DNA of 64,000 nt, taken from positions 186,001-250,000 of the forward strand of contig CAWCBA010000005.1 of assembly GCA_963793675.1 (NCBI GenBank). The letters are read 5' to 3'. Origin of the DNA: RPQJ01 sp963793675 (GTDB lineage Bacteria; Pseudomonadota; Gammaproteobacteria; Steroidobacterales; Steroidobacteraceae). Position numbers and translations under genes: made by a program. Under the pieces are notes generated by a model, which was given only the letters and a program-made list of their open reading frames with translations, ran no database searches and was not told the origin of the DNA. Position 1 is the stretch's first letter, and each line of letters opens with the position of its first letter. This document shows, in pieces, positions 1 through 9,946 of the stretch.

Positions 1-2900
1 GCTCGCCTCCGCCTTGCTCGCGAACGGGGTGCGGCTGTTCGGCCGCTCTTTCAAGTATCACCGTCCACGCGGACTGCTGGCGGCAGGGGCCGAGGAACCG
101 AATGCGCTGGTAACGGTGATCCGCGATGCCGCGCGCCGCACGCCGAACCTGCAGGCGACGCAGGTGGAGATCTACCAGGGCCTGGTTGCCGAGAGCCAGA
201 ACCGCTGGCCGAGCCTCGGCTTCGACCTCAACGCCGTCAACGGCCTGCTGTCGCCGCTGCTGACTTCCGGCTTCTACTACAAGACCTTCATGTGGCCGCG
301 ATTCGCGTGGCATCGCTGGTACGAGCCCGTCATTCGCGCCGCGGCAGGTCCCGCGCACGCGCCGCGGGTTCCGGATCCGGATCGGTATGCACAGCGATTC
401 GCGCACTGTGACGTGCTGGTGGTTGGCGCTGGTCCGGCCGGCCTTGCCGCGACGCTCGCGGCGGCCGCGACGGGGGCGCGTGTCATCCTGTGCGACGAGC
501 AGGCCGAACCCGGCGGCTCGTTGCTGGACGATCCTGCTGCGACGATCGACGAGCGTCCGGCCGCGCGCTGGATCGACGAGACGCTGGCAACGCTCGGTGC
601 GCAGCCGAACGTCACATTGCTGCGACGTACGACCGCTTTCGGCTATTTCCCGCACAACATGGTCGGCCTGGTCGAGTGCCTGACCGATCACCTCGCGGCA
701 CCTGCGGCGCGGAGCCGCGCGCGAGCGCCTGTGGCAGGTGCGGGCCCGCGAGGTCGTGCTGGCCACGGGCGCGATCGAGCGGCCGCTGGTCTTCCCGGGC
801 AACGATCGCCCGGGCGTGATGCTCGCCTCCGCGGCACGGTCTTACCTGCATCGCTTCGGCGTCCGGGTCGGGTCACGGATCGCGGTGCTGGCAGGTTGCG
901 ACGAGGCGTATGCGGCGGCGCTCGACCTGCACGCGGCGGGGGCCAGTATCGCCATCGTCGCCGACGTCCGCGATGCGGCGACGGGCGAGGGCGTGCATGC
1001 GGCGCGCGCCGCGGGACTGCAGATCGTCACGCGTGCCACGGTGCTCGCCACGACCGGCTGGCGGGGGATCCGCAGCGTGACGCTCGGGTCCGTGGCTGCG
1101 GACGGCACGATTGGCCGGGGCGATACGGTTGCCTGCGACACGCTGCTGATGTCGGGCGGTTACACACCGAGCGTGCACCTGTTCTCGCAGTCGCGCGGCA
1201 AGCTCCGTTGGGATGGAGACCTCCAGGCCTTCGTGCCGGGTGAGTCGGCCGAACGCGAACGTTCAGCAGGCGCCTGCCGTGGCGTGGACGGACTCGAGGT
1301 GGTGCTCAACGATGGCGCGCAGGCAGGTGCCGCGGCAGCGAGTGACTCGGGATTCGCAGGCACGGCGCCCCGTTACCGTGCCGTTGCGCGCGAATTCAGC
1401 AGGCGCGGCGCACCGGGTGCGCTGCCGCAGCCGGGCATCGAGCCACCGGCCAAGGCGTTCGTCGACTTCCAGAGCGACGTGACGACCCGCGACCTGGTGC
1501 TCGCGGCCCGCGAGGGCTTCGAGTCGATCGAGCACGTCAAGCGCTACACGACCACCGGCATGGCGTCCGACCAGGGCAAGACCTCGGGGATGAACGCGCT
1601 CGCGTACGTGGCCGCGGGCCAGGACCGCACCCCGCCGCAGGTCGGACTGACGACTTTCCGCATGCCCTACACGCCGGTGACTTTCGGCAGTTTTGCCGGC
1701 TACGATCGCGGCGACCTGTTCGATCCGGTGCGCACGACGCCCACCCACGAGTGGGCGCGGGCGAACGGCGCCGTCTTCGAGGACGTCGGCCTGTGGAAGC
1801 GCGCCCGCTATTTCCCGCGCCCGGGCGAGGACATGCATGCAGCGGTGGCGCGCGAGTGCCTCGCGGTCCGTTCCGGCTGCGGCATCTTCGATGCCTCGAC
1901 GCTTGGCAAGATCGAGGTCGTCGGCGCGGACGCAGCCGAGTTCCTGTCCCGCTTGTACGTCAATAACTTCGCCAACCTGGCCGTCGGGCGTGCTCGCTAC
2001 GGCGTGCTGCTGCGCGAAGACGGCTTCGTCTACGACGACGGCGTGATCGCGCGTCTCGCGGATGACCGGTTTCACGTGACGACCACCACCGGCGGCGCGG
2101 CCCGCGTTTTCGGGATGATGGAAGACTACCTGCAGACCGAATGGCCGGATCTCGAGGCCTGGCTGACCTCGACGACCGAGCAGTGGTCCGTGATCGCGTT
2201 GCAGGGGCCGCGCGCGCGCGACGTGCTGGCAGGGCTGGTAACGGACGTCGACCTGTCGCCCGACGCGCTGCCGCACATGAGCGTTGCGCGAGGCCGTATC
2301 TGCGGCATCCCGATGACGCTGTTCCGGGTGAGCTTCACCGGCGAACTCGGCTTCGAGATCAACGTGCCGTCGGATTACGGACAGGCAGTCTGGGAAGCGG
2401 TGTACGCCGCGGGCAAGGCGCACGGCATTACGCCCTATGGCACCGAGACGATGCATGTCCTGCGTGCCGAAAAGGGCTACATCATCGTCGGGCAGGAGAC
2501 GGACGGGACCGTCACGCCGGACGATGCCGGATTGACCTGGGCGATCGGCAAGACCAAGCCCGATTTCGTCGGCAAGCGTTCGCTCGAGCGCCCGGCAATC
2601 AAAGCGCCGGGCCGCAAGCAGCTGGTGGGCTTGCTCACGGTCGATCCTGCCACCGTGCTGGAGGAGGGCGCGCAGGTCGTCGCAGCGCCGGGACAGTCGC
2701 CACCGATGCAGCTCATCGGCCACGTCACGTCGTCCTATGCGAGCGCGGTGCTCGGCCGGTCGATCGCGCTGGCCATGGTGGCCGACGGGCGGGCCCGGAT
2801 CGGGCAGACGCTGTACGTGCCGATGCCCGGCGGCGACATCGCCGTGCAGGTCACGGCGCCGATGTTCTACGACGCCGAAGGAGCGCGACTCCATGGCTGA
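1..2900 (+). CDS. soxA: Sarcosine oxidase alpha subunit, 5' truncated by window edge, one frameshift
   Basis: Catalytic alpha subunit of heterotetrameric sarcosine oxidase, which oxidatively demethylates sarcosine to glycine and passes the methyl group to tetrahydrofolate. The first bases already encode the family's N-terminal LASALLANGVR...RSFKYHRPRG segment, so the true start lies left of the window. A Rossmann FAD motif (VVGAGPAGLAA) lies near nt 420. The C-terminal third, from about nt 1690, is a GcvT-like folate-binding domain (THEWARANGAVFEDVGLWKRA). The reading frame shifts once near nt 700-711, as if one base were inserted. Before the shift the protein reads ...ECLTDHLAAPA and after it ARERLWQVRAREVVLATGAIERP, so the two halves are clearly one protein. 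The stop overlaps the start of soxG. soxB and soxD would be expected upstream, outside the window. Confidence 0.9.
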
Positions 2901-3439
2901 TGCCATTGCCCGCCGTCCGGTCACCGTGACCGCAGACACCCTGGCTGCGCAGCCTGCCTGCGTCAGCGAAGTTCGTTCTCCGGGGCGATCCCGACGCCCT
3001 GGCCGCTGCCGGACAACGCCTCGGCCTGGCGCTTCCCACGTCTGCCTGCCGCGCGGCAGCGAACGGCGCGCGTGCAGGGCTGTGGCTCGGTCCCGACGAG
3101 TTCCTGCTGCTCGCGCCGGAGAACGAAGCGACGGCCGTCGCGACCGACCTGGCGGCCGCGCTCGGCGTTCTGCCTCATTCGCTGGTGGACGTGAGTCACC
3201 GCCAGGTGACGCTCGAACTGAATGGTCCCCAAGCCGAGTGGTTGCTCGGCGCGCAATGTCCGCTGCCGCTCGACCTGCGTGCTTTTCCGGTCGGCATGTG
3301 CACGCGCACGGTGTTCGCCAAGGCCGAGATCGTGCTGTGGCGCACCGCGCCCGAGACCTTCCACATGGAGGTGGCGCGCTCCTTCACGCAGTACGTGGTC
3401 GACCTGCTGCACGAGATTGCTCGCGAATCAGTCGCATGA
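2893..3439 (+). CDS. soxG: Sarcosine oxidase gamma subunit, one frameshift
   Basis: Small gamma subunit of heterotetrameric sarcosine oxidase. The ATG at 2893 overlaps the end of soxA by 8 nt, as expected for a soxDAG-type operon with coupled translation. The N-terminal stretch (MADAIARRPVTVTADTLAAQ) and the rest of the protein are in different frames. The shift lies near nt 2972, as if one base were inserted. After it the protein reads FVLRGDPDALAAAGQRLGLA, then LVDVSHRQVTLELNGPQAEW and the typical ending FPVGMCTRTVFAKAEIVLWR. Both parts together give about 181 residues, usual for SoxG. The gene is conserved along its whole length, so I treat it as intact with a probable sequence error rather than as decayed. 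Confidence 0.82.
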
Positions 3440-3482
3440 ACCGGCCGGCAACGATGCCCACGACTGCCGGCACCGGACTGCC

Positions 3483-5024
3483 GTGAATCAGCGCGAGACC
3501 GTTGCCGATCGCGGCCTGGAATTCCTCGGCCTGCGCGTGCACCGCACCGTCTTTCCGCTGGCGGTGGCGCTGATCGTAATGGCCGTGAGCGCGGCGTTGC
3601 TCGACCCGGTCGGATTCAATGCGAATGTCGCGCGGCTGCGCGGCGGAATCCTGCAGCACTTCGACAGTTTCATCATGATCATGGGCAACCTGTTCGTGGT
3701 GCTGTGCGTTGCCCTGGCGTTGTCGCCGCTCGGCAGGATCCGCCTCGGCGGGTCGCAGGCCCTGCCGCAGTTCGGCTTCGTGTCGTGGTTTTCGATGCTG
3801 TTCGCGGCGGGCATGGGCGTCGGCCTGCTGTACTGGGGCGTGGCCGAGCCAGTGGCGGCCTACACCGGCTGGTCGGATACGCCCTTGAACGTCACGCCAC
3901 GAACGCCCGCTGCGGCACACGCCGCGATGGGTTCCGCGCTGTTCCACTGGGGCCTGCACCCGTGGGCCGTCTACCTGGTCACGGCGCTCGTGGTGGGCTA
4001 CTTCGCGTACAACAAGGGCCTGCCCTTCGCGATGAGCTCGGCACTCTCGCCGCTGATCGGAAACCGCTACGCCGGGCCGATCGGCCAGGGCGTCGACGTC
4101 TTCACCGTGGTGTTGACCACGTTCGGCCTCGCGACGTCGCTGGGTCTTGGCGCAATGCAGTCGGCCGCCGGCATGCACCTGGTCCTCGGCACGCCCGATG
4201 GTCTTGCAATGCAGGTGCTTTTCATCGCGGCGGTCTGCCTGACTGCCGGGTACTCGGTCTGGACCGGTATCGAGGTCGGCATCCTGCGTCTCTCCAACCT
4301 CAACATGGCACTCGCCATCCTGCTGCTGGCGTTCTGCGCCGTGGGCACGGGCATCGGCGCCTACCTGATGGGCCTGTTGTCGGCGCTGGCGGACTACGTG
4401 CGTCTGGTCCTGCCGTTGTCCGACTGGAGGCTGCGCCCCGACACCGACTGGTATCACGCCTGGACGGTGTACTACTGGGCCTGGTGGTGCAGCTGGGGAC
4501 CCCTGGTCGGGGTGTTCATCGCGCGCGTCTCGCGCGGACGTACGATCCGCCAGATGGTGGGCGTGGTGATGCTGGCGCCGGCGACGTTCGCCGCTTTCTG
4601 GTTCACCGGTTTCGGCGGCGGCGCCATCGCCCAGGTGATCGACGGCAGGGGCGCGCTCGCCGGTGGAGTGCAGGACGTCAACATGGCGATCTTCCAGTTC
4701 CTCGCGCAACTGCCACTGTCCGCCGTCACCTCGCTGCTGGTGGTCCTGTTGCTGGTGGTCTTCACCGTGACCTCGGTCGACTCAGGCGCACTGGTGGCCG
4801 ACAACCTGGCATCGAACGGGCGCACCGACACGCCGCGCCCGCAACGCGTGCTCTGGGTGTTCCTGATCGGGCTGGTGGCAACGACGCTGCTGGTGCTGGG
4901 TGGCGACGCCGGCCTGAAGGGCCTGCAGTCGGCCACCATCGTCATGGCGCTGCCTTACCTCGCCTTGATGGCGGTGCTGATTCCCGGCTTCATCAAGGCG
5001 CTGCTGCAGGACCACCTGCGCTGA
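3483..5024 (+). CDS. BCCT-family transporter (glycine betaine / choline / carnitine type)
   Basis: Secondary transporter of the betaine-carnitine-choline family, about 513 residues with some 12 hydrophobic segments. The start is taken as GTG at 3483, giving MNQRETVADRG. Two family signatures are plain: GMGVGLLYWGVAEP in TM3, and the tryptophan-rich TM8 segment TVYYWAWWCSWGPLVGVFIA followed by RVSRGRTIRQ. It lies 43 nt after soxG on the same strand and is probably cotranscribed. That suggests uptake of a methylated amine such as glycine betaine, dimethylglycine, sarcosine or carnitine for the flanking demethylation enzymes. The exact substrate, and whether coupling is to Na+ or H+, cannot be read from sequence alone. 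The gene meets the minus-strand dehydrogenase operon tail to tail, with 12 nt between stops. Confidence 0.9.
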   Translation: MNQRETVADRGLEFLGLRVHRTVFPLAVALIVMAVSAALLDPVGFNANVARLRGGILQHFDSFIMIMGNLFVVLCVALALSPLGRIRLGGSQALPQFGFVSWFSMLFAAGMGVGLLYWGVAEPVAAYTGWSDTPLNVTPRTPAAAHAAMGSALFHWGLHPWAVYLVTALVVGYFAYNKGLPFAMSSALSPLIGNRYAGPIGQGVDVFTVVLTTFGLATSLGLGAMQSAAGMHLVLGTPDGLAMQVLFIAAVCLTAGYSVWTGIEVGILRLSNLNMALAILLLAFCAVGTGIGAYLMGLLSALADYVRLVLPLSDWRLRPDTDWYHAWTVYYWAWWCSWGPLVGVFIARVSRGRTIRQMVGVVMLAPATFAAFWFTGFGGGAIAQVIDGRGALAGGVQDVNMAIFQFLAQLPLSAVTSLLVVLLLVVFTVTSVDSGALVADNLASNGRTDTPRPQRVLWVFLIGLVATTLLVLGGDAGLKGLQSATIVMALPYLALMAVLIPGFIKALLQDHLR

Positions 5025-5036
5025 GTCGAAGGGCGG

Positions 5037-7460
5037 TCAGCCCCTGAGGCGCAGGTTGTCCGGGTCGTAAAGCGGTTCGCGGCCGACGACGGCACGACGG
5101 CGCTCACCCAGGATCTCGATCTCCAGCACCTTGCCTGGAACGGCCAGGTCCGTGCGGACGTAGGCGAGCGCGATGCTCTGCCGCATCCGGTAGCCATAGC
5201 CGCCCGAGGTCACCAGCCCGACCATCGTGTCGCCGTCATAGACGATCGACACCGCGGCCGCATCGGCATCACCCGCATCGACCAGCAGCGGCACGAAGCG
5301 CTCGACGGGCCCGGCCTTCGCCTCGCGTCGCAAGGCTTCCTGCCCGATGAAGCCGCCCGGCTTGTCGAGCTTCACGAACCGGTCCAGCGACGCCATGAAC
5401 GGCGTGTACTCGGTCGTCAGGTCGCCCTTCCAGGCGCGGTAGCACTTCTCGAGGCGCAGGCTGTCCATCGCGTACAGGCCGTAGTCGGCGATGCCGAGCG
5501 GCTCACCCGCTGCCCAGATCAGGTCGTAAACCGACAGCACGTGTTCGACCGGCACGTGCAGTTCCCAGCCGAGTTCGCCGACGTAATTCACGCGCAGCGC
5601 GATGGCCTTGGTGTAGCCGATGTCGATCGTGCGCACCGACAGCCACGGGAACGCCTCGTTCGAAAGGTCGGCTCGCGTCAGTTGTGCGAGCAACTCGCGC
5701 GACTTCGGTCCGACGACGATCAGCGAGCCGTAACGCGCCGACACGTTGTCGATGCGCACCGAGCCGTCCGCCGGCAGGTGCTCGCGCAGCCAGTGCTCGT
5801 CGTGCTTCTCGCCAGCGGCGGCACTGATCAGCCAATAGCGGCCTGCACCGAGGTTGGTCAGCGTCATCTCGGTGACGATGCCGCCCTTGTCGTTCAGGAA
5901 ATAGTTGAGCGCGGTGCGGCCGGGCTTGGGCACCACGCCGGCGACCATGCGGTCGAGCCAGGCGGGAGCGCCCGCGCCGGTCACCTCGAACTTGGTGAAG
6001 CCCGGCAGGTCGAGCACGGCAACGCGCTTTGCGGCCGCCTCGCACTCACGCGCGATCGCCTGGTGCCACGCGGGACGACGGAAAGAGACTTCCGGCTCGG
6101 TCGGATCGCCCGGCTGCGGAAAGTAGACGGCGCGTTCCCAGCCGCCACGGGCGCCGAACTTCGCGCCCTTCGCAGCGAGTCGCAGGTAGGCCGGCGAAGT
6201 CTTGGCGGGTCGTCCGGCCGGACGTTCCTCGGCGGGGTAGCCGATGCCGTACTCGTGCTGGTAGGTCTCGATGGCCTTGGCCAGCACGAACTTGTCGTTC
6301 GCAAAATCGAGATAGCGCCTCGAATCAAGCGGCCACACGTCCCACTCGGGCTGGCCATGCGCGACCCACTCGGCAATGATCTTGCCGGCGCCGCCGGCCT
6401 GCGCGATACCGAACGTGAACGCGCAGCAGTGATAGAAGCCAGGCAGGCCGGGAGCTGGGCCGATCAGCGGATTGCCGTCGGGCGCATACGGGATCGGGCC
6501 GTTGATCACCTTCTTGACGCCGGCGGTGCCGAGGATCGGCACGCGTTCGCACGCGGCTTCGATGTACTTCTCGAGACGGCCGAGGTCGTCGTCGAACAGC
6601 TGGTTGGCGAATTCGTCGGGAATCCGGTCCAGCCAGTGCGCCGTGGCCTTCCACTCGTACGGACCCAGGATCAGGCCGTGGCGTTCCTGTCGCATGTAGT
6701 AGCTGACGTCCGGATCGCGCAGCAGCGGCAGGCGTGCCGAGCCGCGGTCGACCAGGGCAGCAATGTCTTCGGTGATCAGGTACTGGTGCGACAGCGTGAC
6801 GATCGGCAGGTACTCACCGACCATCGCCGCGATTTCGCCGCCGCGGTAACCAGCCGCATTGATGACGGACTCGGCCTGGATCGCACCCTTGTTCGTGTGC
6901 ACCTTCCACTCACCGGACGGCAGGCGCTCGATCGAGGTGACCTTGGTGCCGCGGTAGATCGTCGCACCGGCGTCGCGAGCGCCCTTGGCCAGCGCCTGCG
7001 TGAGCTGCGCCGGGTCGATGTCGCCGTCGTACGGGTCGTAGAGGCCGGCGAGGATGTCGGTCGTGTCGACGAACGGGTGACGCTCGACGATCTCGGCCGG
7101 GCTCAGCATCTCGAATTCGATGCCCTGTGCATGTGCCTGCGAGACGACGTGCTTGAACTCGTCGACGCGATCGCGGGTGTGCGCGAGCCGCACGCTGCCG
7201 GTGACGTGGTAGTTGATGTCGTAACCGACCTTCTCGCCCAGCGTCGCGAACAGCCTGGTGCTGTGACGCTGCAGCTTGATCACGTTCCACGAGGTCGAGA
7301 AGTTCGGGACGTTGCCCGCGGCGTGCCAGGTGGAGCCGGCCGTGAGTTCGTCGCGCTCGAGCAGCACGACGTCCGTGAGCCCGAGCTGCGTCAGGTGGTA
7401 GAGGGCACTGGCACCGACGGAACCGCCGCCGATCACGATCACCCGGGCGTGCGTCTTCAT
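5037..7460 (-). CDS. Dimethylglycine/sarcosine dehydrogenase-like FAD- and folate-binding oxidoreductase (copy 1)
   Basis: Flavoprotein of about 807 residues with the DMGDH/SARDH architecture: an N-terminal DAO fold, a middle FAO-type linker and a C-terminal GcvT folate domain. The start is ATG 7460 (MKTHARVIVIGGGSVGASAL), preceded by AGGAG. The nucleotide-binding GGGSVG motif is at residues 9-14. STWHAAG near residue 45 contains the histidine that carries covalent FAD in characterised relatives. The GcvT part shows RVNYVGELGWELHVP. The expected reaction is oxidative N-demethylation of dimethylglycine, sarcosine or a related N-methyl amine, with methylene-THF as product. It is the last gene of an mttB-dehydrogenase-dehydrogenase operon, 7 nt after its paralogue. 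The substrate is not resolved. Confidence 0.85.
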   Translation of the reverse strand: MKTHARVIVIGGGSVGASALYHLTQLGLTDVVLLERDELTAGSTWHAAGNVPNFSTSWNVIKLQRHSTRLFATLGEKVGYDINYHVTGSVRLAHTRDRVDEFKHVVSQAHAQGIEFEMLSPAEIVERHPFVDTTDILAGLYDPYDGDIDPAQLTQALAKGARDAGATIYRGTKVTSIERLPSGEWKVHTNKGAIQAESVINAAGYRGGEIAAMVGEYLPIVTLSHQYLITEDIAALVDRGSARLPLLRDPDVSYYMRQERHGLILGPYEWKATAHWLDRIPDEFANQLFDDDLGRLEKYIEAACERVPILGTAGVKKVINGPIPYAPDGNPLIGPAPGLPGFYHCCAFTFGIAQAGGAGKIIAEWVAHGQPEWDVWPLDSRRYLDFANDKFVLAKAIETYQHEYGIGYPAEERPAGRPAKTSPAYLRLAAKGAKFGARGGWERAVYFPQPGDPTEPEVSFRRPAWHQAIARECEAAAKRVAVLDLPGFTKFEVTGAGAPAWLDRMVAGVVPKPGRTALNYFLNDKGGIVTEMTLTNLGAGRYWLISAAAGEKHDEHWLREHLPADGSVRIDNVSARYGSLIVVGPKSRELLAQLTRADLSNEAFPWLSVRTIDIGYTKAIALRVNYVGELGWELHVPVEHVLSVYDLIWAAGEPLGIADYGLYAMDSLRLEKCYRAWKGDLTTEYTPFMASLDRFVKLDKPGGFIGQEALRREAKAGPVERFVPLLVDAGDADAAAVSIVYDGDTMVGLVTSGGYGYRMRQSIALAYVRTDLAVPGKVLEIEILGERRRAVVGREPLYDPDNLRLRG

Positions 7461-7467
7461 GCTTCGA

Positions 7468-9930
7468 TCAACTCCTGATGCGCTCGTTGCGAGGGTCATA
7501 CCAAGGTTGCAGCTGCACGTGGCACGAATGCCGGCGGCAGGCGACTTCCACTTCCCAGCGGCCTGACGCCAGCCATTCAGCGGCGACGCCGTCGTCGCAG
7601 CTCACGTAACCCATGCCGATCGAGCGGCCGAGCCGGTGGCCCCACGCGCCCGAGCGGATCGAGCCCACGATCACGCCGTCACGGACGATCGGCTCCTCGT
7701 GGTAGAGCAGGGGGGCGGTGTCCGATGCATCGTCCAGCATGACCTGGACGAGGCGACGCTTGAGCGGACCGGCAGCTTTCTGCGCCAGCAGCGCTTCGCG
7801 GCCGACGAAGCCGCCCGGCTTGTCCCAGGCCACCGTGAAACCGAGCCCGCAATCGAGCGGCGTGTCCTCGTCGCCGATGTCGTGGCTCCAGTGCTTGTAG
7901 CCCTTCTCGACGCGGCATGCGCCCATGGCGTGGTAGCCGGCGAGCGTCAGTCCGAGCGGCGCACCTGCAGCCAGCAACTGTTCGTACACGTCGAGGCACT
8001 GCTCGGCGGGGAGGTACAACTCCCAGCCGAGCTCGCCGACATAGGTGATGCGGCTCGCACGCACGCGGGCATAGCCGATCTCGATCTCGCGGGAGTGGCC
8101 AAACGGATGCACGTCGTTCGACAGATCGGCGCCAGACAACGTCTGCAGCAGTTCGCGACTGCGCGGGCCCATGATGCCCAGCATGGCAATGCCCGAGGTG
8201 ACGTCGGTCACGGTGCAGTGCGACTCGGGTCGTGCCTCGATCGCGCGCCGCAGCCACGCCAGGTCGCGCGTCTGGCAGATCGCCGAGGTGACGACCATGT
8301 ACTCCCGCTCGGAGAGGCGGGTGATCGTGAGGTCGGCTTCGATGCCGGCCCGGTCGTTGAGCCACTGCGTGTAGACGATGCGTCCCGGAGCTACGTCGAC
8401 GTTCGACGTCGAGAGACGATTCAGCACTGCACAGGCGTCGCGGCCCTGCACGATGAACTTGGCGAAACAGGTCTGGTCGAAGAGCGCGACGGCGTCACGG
8501 ACCGCCTCGCACTCCGCGCGACAGGCATCGAACCAGTTCTGGCGACCGTACGAGTATTCGTAGTGCGGGCTCGAGCCCGGCGTCGAGTACCAGTTGGGAC
8601 GCTCCCAGCCGGCGGTCTCGCCCATGCAGGCGCCCGCGGCGACCAACCGATCGTGCAACGGCGTGCGACGCACACCACGCGCGGTGGCGTACTGGTAGTA
8701 CGGCCAATGCATGGCGTACAGCAGGCCGAGCGTCTCGGTGGTGCGATCGCGCAGGTAGCGCTTGTTGGCCTGGAACGGCACGACGCGACGGATATCGACA
8801 TCAGCCAGGTCCAGCGGTGGCCGACGGTCGCGAATCCAGTCGGCGACGACCTTGCCGACGCCGCCGCTGGCAGCGATACCGACGGAGTTGAACCCGGTGG
8901 CGACGAAGAGGTCGCGTACCTCGGGCGCCTCCCCGATGTGATATCGGTCGTCCGGCGTGAAGCTCTCGGGACCGTTGAAGAACAGGGCAATGCCTGCGGA
9001 GCCCAGCGCCGGCACGCGTCGCACCGCGGCTTCGAGCATCGGCTCGAAGTGATCGTAGTCTTCGGGCAGGCGAATCGAAGCAGAAGCTCTCGGGAATGCC
9101 CTGCATGCCCCACGGCTTGGCCACCGGCTCGAAACACCCCATCAGCAGCTTGCCCGCGTCTTCCTTGTAGTAGGCGCATTCGTCCTGCACCCGCAGCACG
9201 GGCAGGTTGCCGGGCAGGCCCTCGATGGGCTCGGTGACGATGTAGAAGTGCTCCGCGGCGTGCAGCGGCACGGCCACGTTGATGTCGGCCGCCAGGCGGT
9301 GCGACCACATGCCGGCGCAGAGCACCACGGTGTCGGCTGCGATGTAGCCCGATTCGGTCTCGACGCCGACGGCGCGACCCTTCTCGACGCGGATGCGGTC
9401 GACCTTGGTGTTCTCGAAGATCTTCGCGCCGCGCTGCTTGGCGCCCTTGGCGAGCGCCTGTGTCGTGTCGATCGGGTTGGTCTGGCCGTCCTTGGGCAGC
9501 AAGATGCCGCCGACCACGTCGCCGACTTCGAGCAACGGCCAGCGTTCCTTGATCTCGCCGGGCGTGAGTTCGTCGATGCGCAGGCCGAAGGTCTTGCCCA
9601 TCGACGCGCCGCGCTGCAGTTCCTCGAGTCGGGACGCGGTCTTGGCGCCACGCTGATCGAGCCGTTCTGCTTGAACCCGGTCGCCTGGCCGGTCTCGGCT
9701 TCGAGCGAGTGGTAGAGATCGGCCGTGTATTTCGCGAGCTCGGTCAGGTTGCGCGTCGCGCGCAACTGACCCACCAGGCCCGCCGCATGCCAGGTGGTGC
9801 CGCAGGTGAGCTGCTTGCGTTCGAGCAGCACCACGTCGGTGATGCCGATCCGCGTCAGGTGGTAGGCGATCGAGCAGCCGGCGATGCCGCCCCCGACGAT
9901 GACGACATTCGCGTGCCCTGGAAGTGCCAT
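7468..9930 (-). CDS. Dimethylglycine/sarcosine dehydrogenase-like oxidoreductase (copy 2), two frameshifts
   Basis: Second DMGDH/SARDH-type flavoprotein, about 820 residues when the pieces are joined. The N terminus MALPGHANVVIVGGGIAGCS carries the FAD Rossmann motif, and TTWHAAG carries the predicted flavin-linking histidine. The frame shifts near 9645 (one base missing) and back near 9070 (one base extra). Between the shifts the frame reads KTFGLRIDELTPGEIKERW; after the second it reads AAVRRVPALGSAGIALFFNG and continues to the GcvT domain (RITYVGELGWELYLP). Because the two shifts compensate and the sequence is conserved throughout, errors are likelier than decay. It lies between mttB (16 nt gap) and copy 1 (7 nt gap). 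The copies are diverged paralogues, so they probably act on different N-methyl amines or on successive steps. Confidence 0.8.
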
Positions 9931-9946
9931 CGGCCTGGGTCCTCGA

